From positions 15,959-79,958 of the forward strand of contig CAZNYM010000006.1 of NCBI GenBank assembly GCA_964577255.1: 64,000 nt of DNA, in the 5' to 3' direction. This document shows positions 15,699 through 24,836 of this stretch, piece by piece; the first letter of the stretch is position 1; each line of letters starts with the position of its first letter. The position numbers and the translations under genes were made by a program. The notes beneath the pieces were generated by a model, which saw only the letters and a list, made by a program, of their open reading frames with translations, made no database searches and was not told the DNA's origin. The stretch comes from Micavibrio_C sp964577255 (GTDB lineage: Bacteria; Pseudomonadota; Alphaproteobacteria; Micavibrionales; Micavibrionaceae).

Positions 15699-17807
15699 AT
15701 GGCCGAAACCGCTGTCACAAATCTGCCTTCGACGTCCTTTTCCCAGGCCCGCGGTTTCGCGACCGGCCTGTTCCGCAGCGACGTCCTGCTGGCGCTGTTC
15801 ATAGTCGCCATCCTTTTGTTCATGCTGATCCCGATGCCGACCTGGCTGGTCGATATCGGGCTTTCGGTCTCGATCACTTTTTCCGTTCTCATTCTGATGA
15901 CGGCTTTATTCATCCGCACGCCGCTTGAATTCTCGACCTTCCCCACCGTGCTGCTGATCGCCACAGCCCTGCGCCTGGGGCTCAACGTCGCCTCCACGCG
16001 CCTGGTGCTTGAAAACGGCCACACCGGCACCGATGCGGCCGGGCACGTGATCGAAGCTTTCGGCACGTTCATGATCAATCAGAACTATGTGATCGGCGGT
16101 ATCGTGTTCGCGATCCTTGTGATCGTTAACTTCGTCGTCATCACCAAGGGCTCGGGGCGCATTGCCGAAGTGGCAGCGCGCTTCACCCTGGACGCCATGC
16201 CGGGCAAGCAGATGGCGATTGACGCCGACCTGTCCGCGGGCCTGATCACCGAGGACCAGGCGCGCGACCGCCGCTCGAAGCTCGAGCAGGAAAGCAGCTT
16301 CTTCGGCTCGATGGACGGTGCCGCCAAATTCGTGCGCGGTGACGCCATCGCCGGCCTTATCATCACCTTCATCAACATCATCGGCGGCATCATCATCGGC
16401 ACGGTGTCGCACGATTTAAGCCTCAATGAAGCCGCGGGGACCTACACCGTCCTGACCATCGGCGACGGCCTCGTCAGCCAGATCCCCGCTCTGATCGTGT
16501 CGGTGTCGGCGGGCCTCCTGGTCTCCAAGGCCGGCGTCGAAGGCTCGGCGGAAAAAGCGCTGTTCGAGCAGTTCAGCCGCTATCCCAAGGCGATGGCGGT
16601 CAGCTCCGGCCTGATGTTCGGCCTGGGGCTGATGCCCGCCATTCCCTTCACGCCTTTCGCCATCATGGGTGCGGTCATGGGCGGGTTGGCGTGGCTCAAC
16701 TGGAACCGGCAGAAGGTCGCGGAAACGCAGATCGTCGAAAAGCAGAAGAAGGAATCCCGCGCCGCCGTGGCCGAGGAGCCGATATCGCGCGCGCTCGCCA
16801 TGGACACGATCCGCCTCGAGCTCGGTTACGGCCTGCTGCCGCTCGTGCAGGGCGAAGGGCCCAACAAGCTGACCGATCAGATCAAGGGCCTGCGCCGCCA
16901 GCTGGCCGAGGAGATGGGCTACATCCTGCCCGCCGTGCGCATCCAGGACAACCTGCAGCTGCCTTCCAACACCTATGTCGTGCGGATCAAGGAGATCGAG
17001 GCCAACCGCGGCGAGGTGCGCGCCGGCATGCTTTTGTGCATGGACCCGCAGGGCAATCCGATCACCCTGCCGGGCGAAAACACGGTCGAGCCCACTTTCG
17101 GCCTGCCGGCCATGTGGATCGACGAGCAGTACCGCGAGGAAGCGCATTTCCGCGGCTACACCGTCGTCGACGCGCCGACCGTCATCACCACCCATGTGAC
17201 CGAGATCGTCAAGGACAACATGGCCGACCTGCTTTCCTACACCGAGACCCAGCGCCTGCTCGACGAATTGCCGACCGCTTATCAGAAGCTGGTGGCAGAC
17301 GTCATACCGGCCAAAATTTCCGTCACCGGCCTGCAGCGTATCCTGCAGAACCTGGTCGCCGAGCGCGTATCGATCCGCGATCTTCCCGCCATCCTCGAAG
17401 GCATTTCCGAGGCCAGTATGTACAGCAAGAACCCGCTTTACATCACTGAGCATGTGCGCGGCCGCCTGGCCCGCCAGCTGTGCGACAGCCGCCTGGGAGC
17501 GGGCGGATTCCTGCCGCTCGTCACACTTTCCCCGCAATGGGAGCAAGCGTTCGGCGAGGCGCTGGTCGGCGAGACCGAGGAAAAGCAGCTTGCCATGCCG
17601 CCCAGCCAACTGCAGGGCTTTATCACCGCGGTGCGGGAATCGTTCGATAAAATGGCGCAGATGGGCGAAACCCCGGTGCTGCTCACATCTCCCGGCATCC
17701 GTCCTTATGTCCGCTCGGTGATCGAGCGCTTCCGCCCACAGACCACCGTCATGTCGCAAAACGAAATTCATCCCAAGGCCAAGATAAAAACCCTGGGCCA
17801 GGTATAA
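15699..17807 (+). CDS. flhA: flagellar biosynthesis protein FlhA, 702 aa
   Basis: The large export-gate subunit of the flagellar type III secretion system, in the inner membrane at the base of the motor. The N-terminal half has about eight membrane segments with the family signature around RTPLEFSTFPTVLL and TALRLGLNVASTRL, and the charged loop IAEVAARFTLDAMPGKQ between segments. The cytoplasmic half from about residue 340 binds chaperone-substrate complexes. Length matches the family (about 690-700). There is no strong ribosome-binding site before the ATG, but the start fits the family N-terminus. Two DUF3137-like genes follow closely. Confidence 0.98.
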   Translation: MAETAVTNLPSTSFSQARGFATGLFRSDVLLALFIVAILLFMLIPMPTWLVDIGLSVSITFSVLILMTALFIRTPLEFSTFPTVLLIATALRLGLNVASTRLVLENGHTGTDAAGHVIEAFGTFMINQNYVIGGIVFAILVIVNFVVITKGSGRIAEVAARFTLDAMPGKQMAIDADLSAGLITEDQARDRRSKLEQESSFFGSMDGAAKFVRGDAIAGLIITFINIIGGIIIGTVSHDLSLNEAAGTYTVLTIGDGLVSQIPALIVSVSAGLLVSKAGVEGSAEKALFEQFSRYPKAMAVSSGLMFGLGLMPAIPFTPFAIMGAVMGGLAWLNWNRQKVAETQIVEKQKKESRAAVAEEPISRALAMDTIRLELGYGLLPLVQGEGPNKLTDQIKGLRRQLAEEMGYILPAVRIQDNLQLPSNTYVVRIKEIEANRGEVRAGMLLCMDPQGNPITLPGENTVEPTFGLPAMWIDEQYREEAHFRGYTVVDAPTVITTHVTEIVKDNMADLLSYTETQRLLDELPTAYQKLVADVIPAKISVTGLQRILQNLVAERVSIRDLPAILEGISEASMYSKNPLYITEHVRGRLARQLCDSRLGAGGFLPLVTLSPQWEQAFGEALVGETEEKQLAMPPSQLQGFITAVRESFDKMAQMGETPVLLTSPGIRPYVRSVIERFRPQTTVMSQNEIHPKAKIKTLGQV

Positions 17808-17822
17808 TCAGGAACGCCATTC

Positions 17823-18755
17823 ATGCCGCTCAGCGAACCGTCACAAGGCATCCGCGACATACTCGTTGAACTGCGCCTGCTTTATTACGCGCTGGAGAAG
17901 CAGCGGCGCTTTTACGTGTTCATGCTGATGGGCGGCGTGTTCATCAGCGTCATGATGGCTTTTTTCCTGGCGCAGATCTGGCATCCCTCGCAGATTCCAG
18001 TGGGCGCTTTCATCACCCTTGCCTCGCTGCTGCCGTCCTTCTTCTTTTACCAGCTGGTCAACGGGCTTTACATCAAAGAGGCCAAGCGCAGCCTGATCAG
18101 CGCCCTGTGCCAGGTCGCCAGCCTGCGCCACAGCCCGGCCGCGACCACGCCGGTCAAGCAGCTGGAACGGCACATGATCATTCCGCCCTATTACCGGGCT
18201 TCTTCCGTCGACGAATTCACGGGCGCATACAACGGCACCCCCTACAGCTTCATGGAAACCACCCTGACCAAGCTGCAGCAGGACCCGCTTTATCAGGAAC
18301 AAAGCCGCGAGCTTGAAATCTTTCAGGGCGTGATTGTGCGCATCAAGGTCAAGCGCGGCATCGACTCGCACACCGTCATCATTCCCCGCCGCCTGCTCAA
18401 GGCGTTCTTCCATGTGCGGTTCCGCGATTACCAGTCCGTCAAGCCCGACAACATCAAATACGAGCATCTGTTCGAAAACCTGACGCGCGAGCCGGGGGCG
18501 GCGCGCATCGTCATGAAAACCAACTTCATGGACGCCTTTTACGAGGCGGCGCAGATGTACCGTGCGCGCTGGATGGTGGCAAGCTTCATGGACAATGAAA
18601 TCGTCATGGTGTTCCAGCGCTTCCGCCCGATGATCCGCATCCATTCGCTGTGGCGTCCGATGACCGAGGACGAACTGCAGCGGATAGGCTGGGAAATGGA
18701 CGGCATTTTCAAAATCATAGAAACCTTCGCCGGCAGCCGGCATGTAACCCTCTAG
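17823..18755 (+). CDS. DUF3137-like membrane protein, 310 aa
   Basis: Starts 15 bases after the flhA stop, with AGGA upstream. Two membrane segments near residues 30-53 and 60-80 form a hairpin; the rest is predicted cytoplasmic. The soluble part has the DUF3137 pattern: IIPPYYRASSVDEFTGAYNGTPYSF (quoted by IIPPYYR and EFTGAYNGTPYSF), then FQGVIVRIKVKR, then HTVIIPRRLLKAFF. In this family a small beta domain is preceded by a transmembrane hairpin; its function is not established. It is a paralogue of the next gene, and the pair sits between flhA and flhF. Confidence 0.75.
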   Translation: MPLSEPSQGIRDILVELRLLYYALEKQRRFYVFMLMGGVFISVMMAFFLAQIWHPSQIPVGAFITLASLLPSFFFYQLVNGLYIKEAKRSLISALCQVASLRHSPAATTPVKQLERHMIIPPYYRASSVDEFTGAYNGTPYSFMETTLTKLQQDPLYQEQSRELEIFQGVIVRIKVKRGIDSHTVIIPRRLLKAFFHVRFRDYQSVKPDNIKYEHLFENLTREPGAARIVMKTNFMDAFYEAAQMYRARWMVASFMDNEIVMVFQRFRPMIRIHSLWRPMTEDELQRIGWEMDGIFKIIETFAGSRHVTL

Positions 18756-18760
18756 CCGCC

Positions 18761-19789
18761 ATGGACGACATCAACGCCGACTTGTTTTACAAGGCGCAGG
18801 AGATCGCGGATCGCCACGCTTTCAAACTTTACAAGCTCGAGCGCATGCGCACGCTTCACCTGCTGTTCCTGGCGTTCGCCACGCTGGCGGTTACGGCCGC
18901 TTTATTCGTTTTCATTTATGCCTGCCTGTTTTTCGGCGGGGTAAAGATATCCAACCCCGGACCTTTTGTCATGGCGCACTGGCCGCATCTGCTGGCCAGC
19001 ACCGCTTTGGTGTCGTTCTGCTGGATGTACAGCGTTTTCGACCGCGACTTCCGCAGGCGCGCCAAGCATATCTTCATGTATGTCATGGCCCGCAGCGTGG
19101 GGCTGCGCTACCGGCGCGGCGGATTCATGAGTCTGGCCGCAATCAACACCCATCACATCCTGCCGCCCTACAGCCGCTTTGAAGTCGAGGAAGGTTTCCA
19201 GGGGTCGTGGCGCGGCTTTTCCTTCGACTGCATCGATTTCAACATCATGCCGGTCCGCCGGCTGTGGGCGCACGATACCTGGCCTTATGTCGACTGGTTC
19301 GGCGTGCGGGGCATAGCCCTGCGCGTGGAACTGAACAAGACACTCGACCACCACACGGTTCTGATCCCGACCTCGGCGGTTAAAACCTTCCTGCGACGGC
19401 ATCTCAGCGGGCACTTCACCAGCCACACACCCGTCAACCTGGTCTATAACCGCTTCCAGCGGCACTACACGGTGCTGTCGACCAATCCGGTCGAGGCCCG
19501 TTACGTCTTCGACCCCGCCGTCATGGAGCGGGTGATAAAACTGGGCCGCGTGCTCAGAAGCGAGCGACTCGAGATCAGCTTCCGCGACCGGGAAATGGCG
19601 CTGACGGCGCTTTATTCCCGTAATCTTTTTGAGATCGGCCACCTGCTGGAACCTGTCAGCGTCCTGACCATCGAACGGGCGCTGGCGGAAATCCAGTCGC
19701 TGCAGGCCCTGATCGAAACGCTCGAGCTTAATCCGCACGCAGGGCTGGGGGCGGCTGTACCTACCCAGAAACCCGCCAGGTTTCTTTAG
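18761..19789 (+). CDS. second DUF3137-like membrane protein, 342 aa
   Basis: Starts 5 bases after the previous stop. It has the same layout: a short cytoplasmic start, two membrane segments (about residues 30-55 and 65-85), then a soluble domain with HHILPPYSRFEVEEGFQGSW, FSFDCIDFNI, RGIALRVELNK and DHHTVLIPTSAVKTFLRR, matching in order the motifs of its neighbour. The two are about a quarter identical by eye over the soluble domain. Its last 29 bases overlap the convergent gene at 19761-20768. The function is unknown; operon position suggests a link to flagellar assembly, which is inference. Confidence 0.7.
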   Translation: MDDINADLFYKAQEIADRHAFKLYKLERMRTLHLLFLAFATLAVTAALFVFIYACLFFGGVKISNPGPFVMAHWPHLLASTALVSFCWMYSVFDRDFRRRAKHIFMYVMARSVGLRYRRGGFMSLAAINTHHILPPYSRFEVEEGFQGSWRGFSFDCIDFNIMPVRRLWAHDTWPYVDWFGVRGIALRVELNKTLDHHTVLIPTSAVKTFLRRHLSGHFTSHTPVNLVYNRFQRHYTVLSTNPVEARYVFDPAVMERVIKLGRVLRSERLEISFRDREMALTALYSRNLFEIGHLLEPVSVLTIERALAEIQSLQALIETLELNPHAGLGAAVPTQKPARFL

Positions 19790-20768
19790 CGACCCACCAC
19801 AGTCCCGCCAGATTCAAGATGACCGTGCCGTAAAAAGCCGCGTTGAAGGGCATGACGACATAGGCAAGGAGCGGAACCGGCGGCAACACAAACAACAGGA
19901 TACACAGGAAAAGCCGGTCACGCTGCTTGCTGTCTGTGCGCCTTTGTCTGTACAGAGCCAGTAACGCGGGAATTATGTCCCGTCCGCCGGCAAAAAATTC
20001 CTTTTCCAGGATAAAAGGCAAAATCCGGCTGGCCAAGAATAACAAAAACAGCGATACCATGACCGGGTACACCCCGATCCGTTTCTGCATGCTGGCCTCG
20101 TATTTTTCGGAAAATTTGGCGGGGGAATAATCGCCAGCCAGAAAAAGCGGATAATCGATCAAAGTCATGTTCGGCAACATGACCATGGGCGCGTCAGGAT
20201 CGCGCATATTGCTCACCCCCAGAACGCTGACCGGCCCCGGAGACAGGCAAAGCGTGCGAATCTGACAGCGGTGAAACTTCCCGTCCCCCCGCGCAGGACA
20301 TTCTATTCTTTCATGCAGAGAATCTTGAACGGTTACATCACCGGGCAGCGTTATGCTTTTGAAAAGATTAGGATCTAACCTCCATCTTGCTCCCACCCTT
20401 AAATTGCCGCCAAAGAAATATTTGCTATCTGTCAGATGCCATTGATGAAAATTCGTTCCTACAAAAGTGGGGCGGTAAATATATGTTCGCAGGCGCGCGA
20501 AAGCGCAGCCGGAAAATGTGCGCCCCGAAACTTTGTCGTAAGGAGGGGATGACGACTGCAGATCGCCCGTCACCAGAACGGTGGGATCGCCCTCCACCAC
20601 CGGACCCGGCCAGGATCCGTCAGGCAGGGATTGCGGCATCATGGTCAGCAGCGAAGCCACGAAGCGGCTTTCCCCCTTGTCCCATAGAGGCCAGACCAGG
20701 TTGTAAAGCGATACCGCCAGATAACCCAGCAGCAAGAGGCGCATAACCGTAAGCTTTGTCAGATACAT
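19761..20768 (-). CDS. hypothetical membrane protein, 335 aa
   Basis: Membrane segments are seen at about residues 8-26 and, near the C-terminus, about 230-250, 285-305 and 310-328. The region between (about 30-225) is probably periplasmic, with several cysteines (FSGCAFARL, IECPARGDG, RCQIRTLC) and many beta-type residues. This layout, one N-terminal anchor, a large external domain and a C-terminal membrane bundle, recalls TMEM43-type proteins, but I cannot confirm that. Its codon choice is less GC-rich than its neighbours. It runs against the flagellar genes and overlaps the end of the previous gene by 29 bases. Confidence 0.7.
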   Translation of the reverse strand: MYLTKLTVMRLLLLGYLAVSLYNLVWPLWDKGESRFVASLLTMMPQSLPDGSWPGPVVEGDPTVLVTGDLQSSSPPYDKVSGRTFSGCAFARLRTYIYRPTFVGTNFHQWHLTDSKYFFGGNLRVGARWRLDPNLFKSITLPGDVTVQDSLHERIECPARGDGKFHRCQIRTLCLSPGPVSVLGVSNMRDPDAPMVMLPNMTLIDYPLFLAGDYSPAKFSEKYEASMQKRIGVYPVMVSLFLLFLASRILPFILEKEFFAGGRDIIPALLALYRQRRTDSKQRDRLFLCILLFVLPPVPLLAYVVMPFNAAFYGTVILNLAGLWWVAKETWRVSG

Positions 20769-20793
20769 GTTTCTTAATTAGCTCTAGTCGGGA

Positions 20794-20839
20794 GATTCCA
20801 GAACCCCTATAATTCATTTGATTCGGTAAAGCCCGATTC
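20794..20839. promoter_or_regulatory. cluster of three GANTC (CcrM) sites upstream of flhF
   Basis: GATTC occurs at 20794-20798, 20820-20824 and 20835-20839, all in the 84 bases between the divergent membrane-protein gene and flhF. A TATAAT lies at 20808-20813. In alphaproteobacteria CcrM methylates GANTC, and GcrA reads that mark at promoters. The sites are seen; regulation is inference. Confidence 0.5.
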
Positions 20840-20852
20840 GCGACAGTGAAAC

Positions 20853-21950
20853 ATGCGATTAAAGTCGTTTTATGCAAAAACAATGTCCGAAGCTATGACC
20901 ATGGTGCGCCAGACGCTCGGAGAGGACGCGATCATCGTTGCCACCCGTGAGGAAAACGGTGGCAAGACGGTGCGGGTCACTGCTGCCGTCGAGCAATATG
21001 ACGCGGACGATTACGAAGCGCCCGAAGCGGCGCGCGGCGCCGGACCGTTCTTTGAAATCGACACCGTCGACGAACCGCAGACCGGGGCGCGCGCATGGCT
21101 GCAGTACGACGACGAGAACGAGGAAAACGCCGTCATCGAACAGCTGACCGACGTCATGCTGCGTCATGCCGTACCGGATGAAATCGTCGACCATGTCATC
21201 TCCTGTGCCACGGTGATCGGCGCCAGCAGCGCGCCGCTGGCTCTTACCGCCGCGTTCGAGCATCTTTATTCCTTCCGTCCCCTGCCCCAGAAAGCCATGC
21301 GCAGCGCCCACATGCTGGTGGGCCCGCCCGGCGCCGGCAAGACGCTGGCGGTGGCCAAGCTGGCGGCGCGCGGCGTGATGGCCGGCCTGCGCGTGGGCGT
21401 GATCACCGCCGACACCATCCGCGCGGGCGGGGTCGAGCAGCTGGCGGCTTTCACCAAAATCCTGCGCATCGACCTGAAGAAGGTCAACTCGCCGCAGACC
21501 CTGCGCGCGGCGCTCGAGGAAATGCGTGGCCTCGATCAGATCTTCATCGACACGCCTGGCTACAATCCCTTCGCCCCCGAGGAAATGCGCGACCTCGCGC
21601 GCCTGGGCACGGCGGGGGATGTCGAACCGGTGCTGGTACTGCCTGCGGCGTTTGATGCCGACGAATCCGGCGAAATGGGCCGCATCTACGCCACGCTGGG
21701 CGTGCGCGCTGTCGTACCTACGCGCCTTGATATCGCCCGGCGCCTGGGCGGCCTGCTTTCGGCCGCGCATCACGGCGGCCTGATCTTCTCCGATGCCAGC
21801 AACACGCCCAAAGTAGCCGACGGCCTCATCCCTCTTTCGCCGCGCAGCCTGACCGGCTTGCTGATGCCGGAAACGCGCGCCGATACCTCCTCTTCGTCCC
21901 GCACACCCTCCTCCGCGACATCCTCCCCCCGGCGCCGGCAAACGGCCTGA
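20853..21950 (+). CDS. flhF: flagellar SRP-type GTPase FlhF, 365 aa
   Basis: FlhF places the flagellum at the cell pole and recruits early basal-body parts. The N-terminal B region begins MRLKSFYAKTMSEAM; then come an acidic linker, a helical N domain and an SRP GTPase domain with the P-loop VGPPGAGKTLAVAKLA (about residues 153-168), TADTIRAGGVEQL and DTPGYNP as the G3 motif. The canonical G4 TKxD is replaced by a region around VPTRLDIARRLGG. It is followed after 20 bases by flhG, the usual partner. The short Ser/Thr-rich C-tail is unusual. Confidence 0.95.
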   Translation: MRLKSFYAKTMSEAMTMVRQTLGEDAIIVATREENGGKTVRVTAAVEQYDADDYEAPEAARGAGPFFEIDTVDEPQTGARAWLQYDDENEENAVIEQLTDVMLRHAVPDEIVDHVISCATVIGASSAPLALTAAFEHLYSFRPLPQKAMRSAHMLVGPPGAGKTLAVAKLAARGVMAGLRVGVITADTIRAGGVEQLAAFTKILRIDLKKVNSPQTLRAALEEMRGLDQIFIDTPGYNPFAPEEMRDLARLGTAGDVEPVLVLPAAFDADESGEMGRIYATLGVRAVVPTRLDIARRLGGLLSAAHHGGLIFSDASNTPKVADGLIPLSPRSLTGLLMPETRADTSSSSRTPSSATSSPRRRQTA

Positions 21951-21970
21951 CAACTTTCTGGAAGAAAACC

Positions 21971-22813
21971 ATGACCGACCAAGCCCTACTGCCTCAGGAT
22001 CCCGATGAAAAACCCGCTACGCCGTCTTTCCGGCGCGGCACCAACATCATCGCTGTCGCCAGCGGCAAGGGTGGCGTGGGGAAAACCTGGTTCTCGATCA
22101 CGCTCGCACACGCGCTTTCGCAGCTGGGCAAAAAAGTCCTGCTGTTCGATGGCGATCTGGGTCTGGCCAATGTCGATGTGCAGCTGGGCCTGATGCCCAA
22201 GCGCGATCTCAATGACGTCATCCGCGGGCGCCTGAGCCTTGATAAAATCATTCAGCCCTTCGAGGAAGGCGGCTTCGACATCATCGCCGGCCGCTCGGGC
22301 CAGGCCTCGCTTTCCGCCCTGCCCAGCCAGCGCCTGGCGTTCCTGCGCGACCAGTTGCTGGAAGTGGCCGACAGTTATGATGCCGTCGTTGTCGATCTTG
22401 GCGCGGGCGTCGACCGCACCGTGCGCATGATGTCGGCCTCGGCCACGCGCACACTGCTGGTCACGACCGACGAGCCGACCTCGCTGACCGACGCCTATGC
22501 CTTCATCAAGCTTGGCAACGCGGCCGGCATGTCGCGCCATGTCAGCATCGTCGCCAACATGGCCCCCAGCGCCGCCGAGGGCGAGCGCACTTATAAAACA
22601 CTGCTCAAGGCGTGCGAGAATTTCCTGCGCCTGTCGCCACCCCTGGCCGGCATCATCCGCCAGGATCCGCGCGTCAAGGACACCATCCGCCACCAGACCC
22701 CGCTTTTGGTCCGCTCTCCCAACACCGAGGCCGCCGACGACGTCATGAAAATCGCCCGGGTCATGGTTCGCGTGCTGGCCGAGGGCGAACGGGCGACGGC
22801 GTCGTCCCTGTAA
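21971..22813 (+). CDS. flhG: MinD-like ATPase FlhG (FleN/YlxH), 280 aa
   Basis: FlhG limits flagellar number and acts on FlhF, stimulating its GTPase. The deviant Walker A of the MinD/ParA group is clear: ASGKGGVGKTWFSITLA, followed by LLFDGDLGLANVDVQLGL and, later, the conserved VVDLGAGVD with DEPTSLTDAYAFIK. The ATG follows GGAAG. A MinD-type amphipathic C-terminal helix is plausible around VMKIARVMVRVLAE. An N-terminal activation motif (DQA type) is seen in the first residues, MTDQALLPQD, as in other FlhG proteins. Co-transcribed with flhF and the next gene. Confidence 0.93.
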   Translation: MTDQALLPQDPDEKPATPSFRRGTNIIAVASGKGGVGKTWFSITLAHALSQLGKKVLLFDGDLGLANVDVQLGLMPKRDLNDVIRGRLSLDKIIQPFEEGGFDIIAGRSGQASLSALPSQRLAFLRDQLLEVADSYDAVVVDLGAGVDRTVRMMSASATRTLLVTTDEPTSLTDAYAFIKLGNAAGMSRHVSIVANMAPSAAEGERTYKTLLKACENFLRLSPPLAGIIRQDPRVKDTIRHQTPLLVRSPNTEAADDVMKIARVMVRVLAEGERATASSL

Positions 22814-22819
22814 GCCGGG

Positions 22820-24727
22820 ATGAGCGAGTCCGGCTTTCCCTTTTTCTACCACAAGCCGGTGCCGGCCAATCCTTCCGTTTCCCCTTCACCGCCCCCGCCC
22901 GAGGAGATCGTCGTCCGGCTGGTCGAACTGGGCGCTGTCCTGCGCACGGTCGAGCGTGCGCTGCAGATCGCGGCCGAGGTGACGCGGCGCAATGCCGACG
23001 GCACCATCGTGCTGAAAACCGAGCGCGGCGAGATCACGATCGCTTTGCGGCCGGGCGTGCCGCCACCCGAACCGGGGCAGATCGTCACCGTCACTTTGCC
23101 GCCCGGCGCGCCGCCGCGCCAGGCCACCATCACCCCCGCGCCGCAGGCGCCAGTTACAACGACGCCCGTGCCGATGCCTGATGAAACCGCTTTTTACACG
23201 CCGCGCACGATACCTGTAAACGCACCGCCGCCCGCCACCTACACCGCCGCGCAGGGTCTGGCGCCACAGCCACTGCCACCAGAGGCGATCGTGCGTTTCT
23301 TTCCGCTGCCCGGACCCCTGCCGGAGATATCTATACAGGCATCTTCGCCACAGGCACCTATGTCGCAGCAACCTGGCTCTGTTCCTGTTACGCTGCCCTC
23401 CGCAACGCCGGTGCTGCAACAACCCGTCATTCTACCTTCAGCTTCTCCGCTTTCGCCGCCGGCCGGCGCCCCCTATCAAAATTCTGCGACACCGCCATCC
23501 GCGACACCTTCAATGACAACCACCGCGCCTGCGCCGCCTCTGCCTGCGCTGCTGCAAGGGCTGATGAAAGCGCCCGCGTTCTTATCGCAGCTTCTGGCGC
23601 CCGCGCCGCTGCCGGCACAACAATCCTTCTCTCCTGCTCCGGCTATGCCCGTTCCGGTAAAAACCGCCACGTCGTTCCCTGCGCCCGCCGTCCTGCCGCC
23701 GCCGGCGCCGGCGCAATTGCTGAGCGCGCCGGTTGCTTTCGATGCTGCCGTCATCGCCATCACGTCGCCGGACCAGACCACGCCCGGCGTGAAGATCGCC
23801 CTGCCCCCGAACGCGCTGCAGGTCACCGTGACCCAGCACACCCAGGCCGCTCTGCCGGTGGTCACGATCAATCCGCCGGTGACGGCGCCCGCCGCCGCGT
23901 CCGAGGCACCGGGTCCGGCCTATGTTCTGTCCTTTCCCGCCACCAACCTGCCGCCCGGCACGCAGATCACGCTGCAGCCGCAAAGCACTGTCGCGCCGGC
24001 TCCGGCGCCTGCGACATCTTCCTACAACGCGCCCGTGACCCTGCCGGCGCTGATGAGCGGCCTGACCTGGCCCGCGCTTGACGACCTGCTCGCGGTCGAC
24101 ATGACCGCATTTGCGCGCGTCAGTGAAACCGCTTCGGCGCTGTCCCAGATCCTGCCCAACCCGGCCCGGCCAGGAACATTGCCAGCCGCCGCGCTGTTTT
24201 TCCTTTCCGCCATCCGCGCGGGCGACATGAATGGCTGGCTCGGCGAAAAATCCATCGATCTGTTCCGCCGCGCCGGCAAGACCGAGGCGCTGCAACGTCT
24301 GGGGCGCGAATTTACCGCCCTGCGCGCGCTGATGAACGAAGCCGCCCCGGCACAGGAATGGCGTATGATGCCGCTGCCGCTTTACAGCGACCAGCAGGTG
24401 CAGAAAATGTTCCTCTATTACCGGCACAACGACCGCGACGCCGAGAGCGCGGACGGGGAACGAAGCCGCGAGACCCGTTTCATCCTCGATCTTACCCTCA
24501 ACCGCATGGGCGCGGTGCAGCTCGACGGCCTGGTGCGCGGCAGGAAGCTCGATCTTGCTTTGCGCACCCTGCAGCCCTTCAGCGAGGCGATGCGCCAGGA
24601 TCTGCGTCAGCGCTATGTCCATGTGCTCGACGTCGCCGGCCTCAGCGGCGAACTGAGCTTCCAGAGCCGCCCGGAATCCTGGGTCAAAATACCGCTGCCG
24701 CCCGGCGGCTGGCAGTTTTCCATTTGA
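22820..24727 (+). CDS. Pro-rich FliK-like protein (probable flagellar hook-length control), 635 aa
   Basis: Starts 6 bases after flhG. The N-terminal part (about 25-110) holds a compact beta-type domain; the middle (about 110-400) is low-complexity, very rich in Pro, Ala, Thr and Gln, and must be extended. The C-terminal part (about 490-635) has the layout of the FliK secretion/switch domain: RFILDLTLNRMGAVQLDGLV, then RGRKLDLALRTLQPFSEAMR, then a helix and GLSGELSFQS. FliK is a molecular ruler that switches export from hook to filament. The assignment rests on this architecture and on position after flhF-flhG; sequence identity to known FliK is low. Confidence 0.6.
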   Translation: MSESGFPFFYHKPVPANPSVSPSPPPPEEIVVRLVELGAVLRTVERALQIAAEVTRRNADGTIVLKTERGEITIALRPGVPPPEPGQIVTVTLPPGAPPRQATITPAPQAPVTTTPVPMPDETAFYTPRTIPVNAPPPATYTAAQGLAPQPLPPEAIVRFFPLPGPLPEISIQASSPQAPMSQQPGSVPVTLPSATPVLQQPVILPSASPLSPPAGAPYQNSATPPSATPSMTTTAPAPPLPALLQGLMKAPAFLSQLLAPAPLPAQQSFSPAPAMPVPVKTATSFPAPAVLPPPAPAQLLSAPVAFDAAVIAITSPDQTTPGVKIALPPNALQVTVTQHTQAALPVVTINPPVTAPAAASEAPGPAYVLSFPATNLPPGTQITLQPQSTVAPAPAPATSSYNAPVTLPALMSGLTWPALDDLLAVDMTAFARVSETASALSQILPNPARPGTLPAAALFFLSAIRAGDMNGWLGEKSIDLFRRAGKTEALQRLGREFTALRALMNEAAPAQEWRMMPLPLYSDQQVQKMFLYYRHNDRDAESADGERSRETRFILDLTLNRMGAVQLDGLVRGRKLDLALRTLQPFSEAMRQDLRQRYVHVLDVAGLSGELSFQSRPESWVKIPLPPGGWQFSI

Positions 24728-24836
24728 TTTCAAGGGGTTCGGCACCCTGATTTTCCTACCCTTCCTTAATTATTCCGGTGTAAGATAACGCTTGTGTGTT
24801 AACCCCCTGTGAAAAAAAGAAAAAGTCAGGGTTAGA

